DNA of 8,032 nt from Spirochaetia bacterium (GTDB taxonomy: Bacteria > Spirochaetota > Spirochaetia > Treponematales > Breznakiellaceae), in contig BOBW01000074.1 of NCBI GenBank assembly GCA_026002595.1, forward strand, positions 1-8,032. Direction: 5' to 3'. The notes beneath the pieces were generated by a model. It was given only the letters and a program-made list of their open reading frames with translations. It was not told the origin of the DNA and made no database searches. Positions 1 through 6,091 of the stretch are shown here, piece after piece. The position numbers and the translations under genes are program-made. Each line of letters starts with the position of its first letter. The first letter of the stretch is position 1.

Positions 1-48
1 TTATAAGGAATTAGCTCATTCAACTGACAATTTAGTTTCTCAAAACAG

Positions 49-80
49 GCCGGTTCCCCCAGGGGAGTACCGGCTTTTTT
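49..80 (+). terminator. Rho-independent terminator of an upstream transcript
   Basis: GCCGGT at 49-54 pairs with ACCGGC at 69-74. An inner TCCC/GGGA stem (55-58 with 63-66) extends it past a two-base bulge (67-68), and a run of six T follows at 75-80. This is a classic intrinsic terminator reading rightwards. Bases 1-48 should therefore be the 3' end of a gene or transcript lying left of the window. Stops occur very early in two frames (ending at 6 and at 14), so the upstream gene probably ends at or before the window edge. Confidence 0.85.
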
Positions 81-86
81 ATATGC

Positions 87-108
87 CCCTGCCGTCCGTG
101 CGGCGGGG
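87..108. repeat. Strong GC-rich hairpin
   Basis: CCCTGCCG (87-94) pairs with CGGCGGGG (101-108) through eight pairs including one G-T, around the six-base loop TCCGTG. It lies only 12 bases after the terminator stem and has no T run of its own, so it is not a second intrinsic terminator. Its role is unknown. Confidence 0.6.
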
Positions 109-144
109 TTCCGGCTTTAGAGAGCATGACTCTTTAGAGCCCTG

Positions 145-174
145 ACAGCATTCGGATTCAATATTCGATGCTGT
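145..174. repeat. Inverted repeat with 7-bp arms
   Basis: ACAGCAT (145-151) is the exact reverse complement of ATGCTGT (168-174), with a 16-base AT-rich spacer. It could be a protein-binding site or an RNA stem. No T run follows, so it is not an intrinsic terminator. Confidence 0.45.
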
Positions 175-222
175 TTCGGCGCACGGGTATTTATCTGATT
201 TCATGTAAACAAAAAACGCAGG

Positions 223-275
223 TACCGGGGCCCGGCAGGTCCTTGACGTACCGTGGGAGAAAATTTGCCCCGGTA
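223..275 (+). promoter_or_regulatory. Candidate structured leader upstream of the 295-786 gene
   Basis: TACCGGGGC (223-231) is perfectly complementary to GCCCCGGTA (267-275), closing a 35-base loop that ends 19 bases before the ATG at 295. The loop contains TTGACG (243-248), which matches five of six bases of a -35 box, but no acceptable -10 lies 16-18 bases downstream, so I do not call a promoter. With the hairpins at 87-108 and 145-174, the whole 81-294 interval looks structured. It could be a cis-regulatory RNA leader or a small RNA. It matches no riboswitch class that I recognise. Confidence 0.4.
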
Positions 276-294
276 ACTGCTCATAGGGGGTAGT

Positions 295-786
295 ATGTCT
301 ACGGATTCATTTAAGGCGGATATTATCAATCAGCTCATGGCGATGGAGGATGGCAGGGCAGCACACAACTCTCTGGAACATTATTTCCGGGCCTTTACCG
401 GCGCATTCCGGGCGGATATGCCCTTTACCTTTTATTTTGAAGCGATAAACCGGCCGGTTATGTTTGTCTATGAACCAAGCTCCATTGCGGCCCGTTCCAG
501 CCGTTATTTATTTATGGAACGGTGCGAACAGATAAAGGCAAAAGTTCTGTCCATAAGCGGCGTTATCCGTGAGCTTGCCGATGAGGGGTATATAAGTGTA
601 CAGCCCCTGAAATACGGGGACCGGCCTGCCTTACCGCCGGATTATATAAGCTATTGGCGGAAATACCAGCATTTTTACCATAGCGAGGCGGAGGGATTAT
701 CCTTTGTTTGTTTGTCCCGTTTTGTAGTGGAACAGGAATTGTATGATGTGTGGGCAAAGCTTAATCCCCGGGTGATGGTAAGCTGA
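295..786 (+). CDS. Hypothetical protein, 163 aa, unknown function
   Basis: I do not recognise this protein. It has no signal peptide and no membrane segment, so it is probably cytoplasmic. It is rich in aromatic residues (FTFYFEA at 44-50, YISYWRKYQHFYH at 117-129). Residues 75-105 read like a helix followed by a helix and a strand (VIRELADEGYISVQP), a pattern resembling the recognition helix and wing of a winged-helix fold; this is a weak inference. The ATG at 295 follows an AGGGGG purine run four bases upstream, a moderate ribosome site. Codon use is GC-rich, unlike the polysaccharide genes to the right. It stands alone: a terminator and structured DNA precede it, and the convergent abiE pair follows 50 bases on. 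Confidence 0.7.
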   Translation: MSTDSFKADIINQLMAMEDGRAAHNSLEHYFRAFTGAFRADMPFTFYFEAINRPVMFVYEPSSIAARSSRYLFMERCEQIKAKVLSISGVIRELADEGYISVQPLKYGDRPALPPDYISYWRKYQHFYHSEAEGLSFVCLSRFVVEQELYDVWAKLNPRVMVS

Positions 787-836
787 ACATGAATGCTGAA
801 AAGCCTGCCGTGCGGGTGGTACTGGAAACGCCGGGC

Positions 837-1724
837 TTACTTTGTCGGCATCCGTACTTTTAACTTGTCATTTGAAATAGAATAAAAAAAATCCTTGTTC
901 CATAGTTCAAGCGAGCGGGTATCTTTGATAAAGGGCAGCGCGTCAGTTTTTGCCTGTTCAAAATCGACGGTGGAAAACCGGTCCTCAAGGAGTAATAATA
1001 TATCGTTCAAGGTGATTGCCCGTGGTTCCTGCCATTGTCCGGATTGCCGCATCCGCGCTTCAAAATGTTCGCTGTTGACCGGTATATCGTTTTGAAGAAA
1101 CATGAGATAGTCATAGAAATCCCTGCCCTTAACACGGTGCTTCCACCGGCGGCAAAGCAAGGCATGGAGCTTTCCTGCAAAAAGGGATGGGGCGTCATAA
1201 AGCCTGACTGAAAAAGAGGTTGGCGCCAGACGGTATTTTACTTCATAGGTCGCGCCGGGCGGAGGATCGATATCGACTTCCAATTTTATTTTTAGCAATT
1301 CATTTTGTGGAACTCCCGCAACAGGCGGGGAAATTGAGCCGATCTTTAAAAGATGAATCAAAGTACCGCCTTTTATAAACGCTGATTGTATAGTTGAATG
1401 AACCGATTTTTGCTTTTGCTCAACGGTCATTTCAAAACCATAAGCGGCAAGTTCATCCTGAACCGCAGGTAAATACGGATTTAAGTTAAAAGCATCGTTG
1501 CTTTCAATAAGACTAAAGTCAAGGTCTTCTGAAAAACGCTCCAGCCCGTGGAAGATACGGAGCGCGGTTCCGCCATAAAAGGCAGCTTGTGTAAAAAAAT
1601 GAGCGCGGTCAAGGGCGGCAAGGGTTATCTCCTGTACGATTTCTTTCAAGGCGTCTCGTCGTTCATCATTGGTACGGCATTGGTAGCGTTCAAACATTTT
1701 TTGGACAGGTGAAAGAGAATTCAT
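837..1724 (-). CDS. abiEii: AbiEii-family nucleotidyltransferase toxin (type IV TA)
   Basis: This is the toxin of an AbiE system, a family of DNA polymerase beta-like nucleotidyltransferases (AbiEii/MenT type) that act in phage abortive infection; relatives modify tRNA or bind GTP. All family motifs are present in 295 residues. GGTALR is at 51-56 and FSEDLDFS at 64-71, with Asp67 and Asp69 as likely metal ligands. KIKLEVD is at 145-151, FAGKLHALL at 182-190, and KGRDFYD at 199-205. The length is normal for the family. The frame stays open up to 1829, but I place the start at 1724: that ATG lies one base after the abiEi stop, an AGAAGG site precedes it by six bases, and the upstream extension would be antitoxin-overlapping sequence without family similarity. 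No residue loss is visible, so it is probably active. The partner is AbiEi, encoded just upstream. Confidence 0.92.
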   Translation of the reverse strand: MNSLSPVQKMFERYQCRTNDERRDALKEIVQEITLAALDRAHFFTQAAFYGGTALRIFHGLERFSEDLDFSLIESNDAFNLNPYLPAVQDELAAYGFEMTVEQKQKSVHSTIQSAFIKGGTLIHLLKIGSISPPVAGVPQNELLKIKLEVDIDPPPGATYEVKYRLAPTSFSVRLYDAPSLFAGKLHALLCRRWKHRVKGRDFYDYLMFLQNDIPVNSEHFEARMRQSGQWQEPRAITLNDILLLLEDRFSTVDFEQAKTDALPFIKDTRSLELWNKDFFYSISNDKLKVRMPTK

Positions 1725-1725
1725 G

Positions 1726-2310
1726 TTATACCTTCTTTGTGAACCATGCTGAAAGGGCAAGGACAGCCCTTCTGCGATACAGTGGAGCAATCCACCGGAT
1801 AAAGTCTGCGTCAAGTTTATCAAGCGCATCCATGTTTATGCGTAAATTTTCAAGAAGCAGCGCGTTCATTGCTTTGACAGTAATAATATCGGGAGCTTTA
1901 TAAATCGTATCGCAAAGCGCTTTTTCCGGGGATGCAATAAGATAGGAAGAGCCGTTTTCTTCTTCCATTGTAATGCCATAAGGATAGACGGCAGCGGGAA
2001 GATAGTAATACCGGAATTCCCCCAAAGGATTGCGGAACACCTTGTCTTTGTTTTTGTTAAAACTGGCGGAGCTTACGGTGGTGACCCGTTCGGGAATAAG
2101 ACCGGCGGCGGCAAGGGCATATTCAAATGAAATATACGAGGGCCCGTACAGGGCGGAAGCTATAACCCGTCTGGAAACGACGGCATTATCCGCGAAGAGC
2201 CCCCGCCGGAGCTGTATGAGGCGGCCGGATTTTAAAAGCCGGGTTAGCCGCGCTTTTGGCGAGGCATAACCCTTTAGCTCATCCATCACCGACATGTGGG
2301 ATTTGACCAT
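1726..2310 (-). CDS. abiEi: AbiEi-family antitoxin / transcriptional repressor
   Basis: This is the antitoxin of the AbiE pair, 194 residues. The N-terminal third is a winged-helix DNA-binding region (about 1-50; GRLIQLRRGLFA at 29-40 is the typical wing). It is followed by the family signature YISFEYALAAAGLIPERV (59-76) and the conserved IASPEKALCDTIY (125-137) of the C-terminal antitoxin domain. Studied AbiEi proteins neutralise the toxin without a stable complex (type IV) and repress their own promoter by binding inverted repeats. Here the ATG at 2310 has an AGGAG site five bases upstream; internal Met6 and Met9 lack such support. The gene leads a two-gene operon with a one-base gap to abiEii, so expression is antitoxin first, as usual. 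A promoter and a palindrome lie directly upstream. Confidence 0.9.
   Translation of the reverse strand: MVKSHMSVMDELKGYASPKARLTRLLKSGRLIQLRRGLFADNAVVSRRVIASALYGPSYISFEYALAAAGLIPERVTTVSSASFNKNKDKVFRNPLGEFRYYYLPAAVYPYGITMEEENGSSYLIASPEKALCDTIYKAPDIITVKAMNALLLENLRINMDALDKLDADFIRWIAPLYRRRAVLALSAWFTKKV
1731..1736 (-). promoter_or_regulatory. Ribosome site that decides the abiEii start
   Basis: On the minus strand AGAAGG lies six bases before the ATG at 1724, inside the last codons of abiEi. It supports starting abiEii at 1724 rather than at the upstream in-frame Met at 1829, and suggests translational coupling between antitoxin and toxin. Confidence 0.7.
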
Positions 2311-2331
2311 CTTATCTCCTGTAAGTACAAT
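2303..2331 (+). promoter_or_regulatory. Candidate sigma70 promoter for the polysaccharide operon
   Basis: TTGACC (2303-2308, five of six matches) and TACAAT (2326-2331, five of six) are separated by exactly 17 bases. Transcription would start near 2338, giving a leader of about 87 bases before the flippase ATG. The -35 box overlaps the first codons of abiEi and the -10 box lies in the palindrome at 2323-2342. No better rightward promoter is seen between here and 2425. Confidence 0.55.
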
Positions 2332-2342
2332 ATACTATACTT
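2323..2342. promoter_or_regulatory. Imperfect palindrome, candidate AbiEi operator
   Basis: This 20-base site matches its own reverse complement at 16 of 20 positions, with perfect five-base outer arms AAGTA/TACTT. It covers the -10 boxes of both the leftward abiE promoter and the rightward candidate promoter. AbiEi proteins are known to bind inverted repeats in their own promoter, so this is the natural operator candidate. It is AT-rich, so chance symmetry is possible. Confidence 0.5.
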
Positions 2343-2357
2343 CCCGGAGGAAATCAA
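2329..2357 (-). promoter_or_regulatory. sigma70-like promoter of abiEi-abiEii
   Basis: On the minus strand TTGATT (2357-2352) and TATATT (2334-2329, five of six matches to TATAAT) are separated by 17 bases. The expected start is near 2322, leaving a leader of about 12 bases that holds the AGGAG ribosome site of abiEi. Confidence 0.7.
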
Positions 2358-2424
2358 GGGATCATTTCTGAATAAACGCCTGTAGGGAAAGCTGTACCCT
2401 GATGCGGAAAAGCGAAGCTCAATT

Positions 2425-3936
2425 ATGCCCTCCAACACCGCCCGCATAGCCCGCAATACCCTCATGCTCTACTTCCGGCAAATCCTGATTATGCTGGTAA
2501 GTCTGTACACGGTGCGGGTGGTGCTAAATACGCTGGGTGCGGATGATTACGGGATATACAACGTGGTGGCTGGGGTCGTTGTCCTGTTTTCATTTCTGAA
2601 TTCGGCAATGTCCAATACAACCCAACGTTTTTTGAATACTGCCTTGGGACAGAATAATACAGAACAAGCAAGGGATGTTTACAGCATAAGTTTTGTAATA
2701 TATTTTTTAATTTCAGTATTGGTCATTGTTTTAGCCGAGACTATAGGGTTATGGTTCTTAAATGCCAAGCTTAATATACCAGCGGATCGCCGGACAGCAG
2801 CATTAGCCGTATATCAGTTTTCCGTTGCTACAACGGTCATAAATATAATACGGGTTCCCTATAATGCAACCATTATTGCTTACGAAAAGATGTCTTTTTT
2901 CGCATTGGTTAGCATCGTTGAATGTGTATTAAAGCTTGCTGTCGTATTTTTATTGGTAATATCCCCTGTTGATGCTTTGATATTTTATGCGTTTCTTGTT
3001 TGTGTTGTTGGGGTGGTTGTACTCTTGGTGTACAAATTGTATTGTAATAAAGTTTTTGAAATAGCACATTATAGATATTGTAAGGATAAGAAACTTTTCC
3101 GTCAGCTTATAAGTTTTTCGGGATGGAATATGTTGAGTGGGGTTGCGAATGTAAGCAATTCACAAGGCACCAATATGTTGATTAATATATTTTCCGGTGT
3201 AACAGTGAATGCTGCAATAGGAATTGCAACCCAGGTTGATTTAGCTGTTTACAAATTTGTTGATAATTTTCAAACAGCATTTAAGCCGCAAATAATTAAG
3301 TCGTATGCTGCTAAAGAGTATAATTATTTTATTACGCTTATAATGCAGGCATCAAAGATTTCATTCTATCTTTTGTTGTTTTTTGCCCTCCCATTATATG
3401 TAAATGCCGGTTTTGTGTTAGAACTTTGGTTAAAAAATGTCCCGGAGTATACGGTGATATTTACTAAAATAATGTTAGTTATTTCATTAATTAGCTCAGT
3501 ATCCGGTCCGTTATGGGCGGCGATGCAGGCTACAGGGGATATAAAGAGATACCAAATCATTTTTAACAGCTTTATGTTTGCTAACTTGCCATTATCATTT
3601 ATATTTCTATGGTTAGGGTATAGCCCTGTTTGGGTATTAATCATCCGTCTTTTTCTTGATGTTTTAGCAGGAACCTGGCGTGTTTTTTATTTGAGAAAAA
3701 AGATTAATTTTCCCATCTTGCGTTTTTTATTAGATGTAATTATACCCATAGTTGTTATTGTTGTTATTTCGACACTGGTGGTAACATATATACATACGCT
3801 GTTTGCAGGGAAATTATTGAATCTTGTTGTATCTTGTTGTGTTTCAACCCTATGTTTGGGCTTTTTAGTATATTTTATCGGCTTAAAACCATCAGAAAGA
3901 ATAGGAGTGAATAAATGGATAAAGAAAATCCTTTAG
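2425..3936 (+). CDS. Wzx-type polysaccharide repeat-unit flippase
   Basis: This is a multi-pass inner-membrane protein of 503 residues in the MOP/MATE-like oligosaccharide flippase superfamily, expected to flip undecaprenyl-linked repeat units to the outer leaflet. Hydrophobic segments run along its whole length (roughly 12-14 helices), which is typical in size. Conserved stretches include YTVRVVLNTLGADDYGIYNVV (from 28), the PYNATIIAYEKM loop (145-156), SQGTNMLINIFSGVTVNAAIGIA (from 246) and KPQIIKSYA (287-295). The ATG at 2425 has only a weak ribosome site; the frame closes at 2383 and offers no better ATG or GTG. By my count the first 52 or so codons are about 55% GC and the following 180 bases about 35%, an abrupt change of codon style that suggests a recombination joint. 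The gene heads the operon and its last 22 bases overlap the next gene. The substrate cannot be read from the sequence. Confidence 0.88.
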   Translation: MPSNTARIARNTLMLYFRQILIMLVSLYTVRVVLNTLGADDYGIYNVVAGVVVLFSFLNSAMSNTTQRFLNTALGQNNTEQARDVYSISFVIYFLISVLVIVLAETIGLWFLNAKLNIPADRRTAALAVYQFSVATTVINIIRVPYNATIIAYEKMSFFALVSIVECVLKLAVVFLLVISPVDALIFYAFLVCVVGVVVLLVYKLYCNKVFEIAHYRYCKDKKLFRQLISFSGWNMLSGVANVSNSQGTNMLINIFSGVTVNAAIGIATQVDLAVYKFVDNFQTAFKPQIIKSYAAKEYNYFITLIMQASKISFYLLLFFALPLYVNAGFVLELWLKNVPEYTVIFTKIMLVISLISSVSGPLWAAMQATGDIKRYQIIFNSFMFANLPLSFIFLWLGYSPVWVLIIRLFLDVLAGTWRVFYLRKKINFPILRFLLDVIIPIVVIVVISTLVVTYIHTLFAGKLLNLVVSCCVSTLCLGFLVYFIGLKPSERIGVNKWIKKIL

Positions 3937-4991
3937 TGTCAATTATTGTGCCGGTTTATAATGTCGAAAAATACATCAAGTCGTGCCTAGATTCAATTTC
4001 CGCACAAAGCTATCAGAATCTTGAAATAATCGTGGTCGATGACGGGACGCCGGATAATGCCGGAAAAATTGCCGATGAATGTGCAGAAAAAGATAAGCGG
4101 ATAAAAGTGATTCACCAAAATAATGGCGGATTAAGTATTGCGCGGAACACGGGCGTATCCGCTGCGCGGAACACGGGCGTATATATAGTATTTGTTGACT
4201 CTGATGATGTTCTGGCGCCGGATTATATCGAATATATGGTTGGGTTGATTGAGAACACAGGAACAGAGATTGCCCGGTCAAGAAACTACTTTAGCTATCG
4301 TAACCTGGATCAGGTTGAATTTGACAGATTTGAAAAAATCTCGAGTGTGGAAATTCTGAAAAATATGGAATACCATAACGATGGTATAGAGGTTTGGAAT
4401 AAGATATACAAAAAATCATTTCTGGAAAAGAATAATATTCGTCATTTTGATGAGATTCAATTTGGGGAAGGCCAGACTTTTAATACATATGCTATGCTGC
4501 ATACTGATTTTATCGGCGTTGGCCAGAGGCGAGTTTATTATTACCGGCATAACTTTGATTCTGCGACTAGAAAATTTGTTTGGGATCATCGCCGAAAAAC
4601 AAATGAGATTGCACTTAACTATCGCAAAAAGTTTTATGCAGAATCGGGCAATAAAGCTCTCCAAAGGGCAATTGAATATCATATATGGATGGATACATTT
4701 TATTTCTATCGTGGAATACTATCTTTAAACGATCCGGAGTATCGACAGGATTTATTGAAATATTATCGCCGGTGCAGAACGAAAATTTTGGGTGTATTTT
4801 TTGCCGACAAATCAAAAATTGGCGTGAAAGTAATTATTAAGGCGATACTGATTTTTATTTCACCAAAAACAATGGCTGTTTGGTTAAATAAAAAGGTAAC
4901 TAAAAGAAACCGTGATTTATTGGAAAAAATCGGCAGGGGCGAATTTGATCTTGCTGAAATGCCGTGGGAAATCTCAAAGAAAAAAATATGA
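3915..4991 (+). CDS. GT2 family glycosyltransferase with altered acceptor-site motif
   Basis: This is a 358-residue GT-A fold, family 2 glycosyltransferase, probably acting at the inner face of the membrane to add one sugar to the lipid-linked repeat unit. Seen: VSIIVPVYNVEKYI (8-21), VVDDGTPDN (40-48; nucleotide-binding Asp), NGGLSIARNTG (70-80) and the metal-binding FVDSDD (93-98). Two oddities stand out. Where relatives have E-D in the FGEDxxF acceptor region, this protein has FGEGQTF (183-189), so the usual catalytic-base Asp is Gly186. Second, the stretch between ARN and DSDD repeats ARNTGV and is two residues longer than the family norm. The ATG at 3915 has an AGGAG site seven bases upstream and overlaps the flippase by 22 bases. 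The last bases ATGA are shared with the next gene. It may be an impaired or atypical enzyme; the family call is sure, activity is not. Confidence 0.88.
   Translation: MDKENPLVSIIVPVYNVEKYIKSCLDSISAQSYQNLEIIVVDDGTPDNAGKIADECAEKDKRIKVIHQNNGGLSIARNTGVSAARNTGVYIVFVDSDDVLAPDYIEYMVGLIENTGTEIARSRNYFSYRNLDQVEFDRFEKISSVEILKNMEYHNDGIEVWNKIYKKSFLEKNNIRHFDEIQFGEGQTFNTYAMLHTDFIGVGQRRVYYYRHNFDSATRKFVWDHRRKTNEIALNYRKKFYAESGNKALQRAIEYHIWMDTFYFYRGILSLNDPEYRQDLLKYYRRCRTKILGVFFADKSKIGVKVIIKAILIFISPKTMAVWLNKKVTKRNRDLLEKIGRGEFDLAEMPWEISKKKI
4139..4182 (+). repeat. 20-bp direct repeat inside the GT2 gene
   Basis: TGCGCGGAACACGGGCGTAT occurs at 4139-4158 and again, identically, at 4163-4182, a period of 24 bases that keeps the reading frame. 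It encodes ARNTGV twice. It is more GC-rich than its surroundings. Removing the six bases that encode Asn-Thr in the second copy would restore the usual family spacing, so it looks like a small slippage or template-switch event. Confidence 0.9.
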
Positions 4992-6091
4992 AAACGGCAA
5001 CCATAACATTCCATGCTTCTTATAATTATGGATCTATGTTACAGGCTTACGCATTACAGCAGACGCTGCTGGTAAACGGATTTGACAATGAAATAATAAA
5101 CCTTCGTACTGCCCGGCAAAAAAAATTATATGGTTCCGATATACCGGGAAAACGTACTTTTTGGAAGCGTATCCTGGTGAACTTAGTGTCCATATTTTAT
5201 CGAAAAGCTCTGAAGAAGAAAAATGAACTTTTTGAACTGTTTTTGACTGAGGAGCTTATCCTTACGCCTGAATACAATACAGAGGAAGCGTTGGAGGGGA
5301 ACCTTCCCGGCTATGACTGTTATATAGCAGGCAGCGACCAAATATGGAATACATTGTGTTTCGATTTCGATAGGTCTTTCTTTTTACCATTTGTCCACGA
5401 TAGCCCTAAAATATCATATGCAGTGAGCATTGGGGGCGCCACCGGCATTGAAGGCGCTTATGAAGAATATCTGCGCAGTTTTGATTTGATAAGTGTCAGG
5501 GAGGAGAGTACAGTACGGGTAATAGAGCGAATCACCGGCAAGCGGCCTCAGGTTGTCATGGATCCAACAATATTACTTACGGCATCCCAATGGAGGAATA
5601 AGATAAAACCTGCCGGGGATAAGAAACCTTATATATTGCTTTACTCTCCATGGTTTAAGGATGCCGATTGTGGATGTGCAAAAAAGATGTCAGAAAAATT
5701 GGGACTACCCATTGTAGTGACCAATCCCGCATCCAGGCTGATTAAATATCCAGGGTTCCGAAAGGAATTAGCCACAGGCCCATGGGAATTCCTGCAATGG
5801 GTCAATGATGCTCAACTTGTAATATGTCATTCGTTCCATGCGGTAGTGTTTTCCATACTTTTTCATATACCATTTTTTGCTATTGAAGGAAATAGGGACA
5901 AACGAATTTTCCATCTGTTAGCTTTATGCAGCCTGCAGGACAGAAGTCTGAGCTATGACGAATTGGATGAGAAGGGCAGGACAGCCTTTGATGTCGATTT
6001 CTCGTATGCGGACAAGATATTATCGCAGGAACGAAAAAAAAGCATTGATTTTCTGCTCAATGCCTTGTCCAATATGAAGATTAAAAATTGA
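4988..6091 (+). CDS. Polysaccharide pyruvyl transferase family protein
   Basis: A 367-residue member of the polysaccharide pyruvyl transferase family (CsaB/WcaK-like, PF04230). Characterised members move pyruvate from phosphoenolpyruvate onto a sugar of a surface polymer to form a ketal, giving negative charge. Seen: N-terminal ITFHASYNYGSMLQAYALQ (6-24), the hallmark AGSDQIWN (114-121), ISYAVSIGG (142-150), ISVREESTV (168-176), VVMDPTILL (189-197) and CHSFHAVVFSILFHIPFFAIE (from 280) near the C terminus. I start at the ATG at 4988, which shares ATGA with the stop of the preceding GT2 gene and aligns with family N termini; an in-frame GTG at 4964 would add eight residues of GT2-overlapping sequence. 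No signal peptide or membrane span. It sits between a glycosyltransferase and the polymerase, consistent with decorating the repeat unit. Some family members may transfer other groups, so the substrate is uncertain. Confidence 0.88.
   Translation: MKTATITFHASYNYGSMLQAYALQQTLLVNGFDNEIINLRTARQKKLYGSDIPGKRTFWKRILVNLVSIFYRKALKKKNELFELFLTEELILTPEYNTEEALEGNLPGYDCYIAGSDQIWNTLCFDFDRSFFLPFVHDSPKISYAVSIGGATGIEGAYEEYLRSFDLISVREESTVRVIERITGKRPQVVMDPTILLTASQWRNKIKPAGDKKPYILLYSPWFKDADCGCAKKMSEKLGLPIVVTNPASRLIKYPGFRKELATGPWEFLQWVNDAQLVICHSFHAVVFSILFHIPFFAIEGNRDKRIFHLLALCSLQDRSLSYDELDEKGRTAFDVDFSYADKILSQERKKSIDFLLNALSNMKIKN

Noticed and set aside
2..145. Open frame from base 2 to a TGA at 143-145, possibly the tail of an upstream gene
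   Set aside because: It runs straight through a strong intrinsic terminator and two hairpins, and the translated residues show no domain pattern.
243..271. TTGACG as a -35 box for the 163-residue gene
   Set aside because: No acceptable -10 hexamer lies at 16-18 bases spacing; the matching positions are GC-rich (TGCCCC).
801..838. Possible bidirectional terminator between the convergent genes
   Set aside because: The stem is only 5-7 pairs with a loop of about 24 bases, and no real T run follows on the plus strand, so it is too weak to call.
1725..1829. N-terminal extension of the AbiEii frame to an ATG at 1829
   Set aside because: The extra 35 residues lie opposite abiEi codons in another frame, lack AbiEii similarity and have no ribosome site; the ATG at 1724 has AGAAGG and a one-base gap to the antitoxin stop.
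2384..2400. AGGG...CCCT inverted repeat upstream of the flippase gene
   Set aside because: The arms are only four bases, which is expected by chance.
4964..4987. GTG start at 4964 for the pyruvyl transferase gene
   Set aside because: It adds eight hydrophilic residues fully overlapping the GT2 gene and no better ribosome site; the ATG at 4988 in an ATGA overlap fits family N termini.
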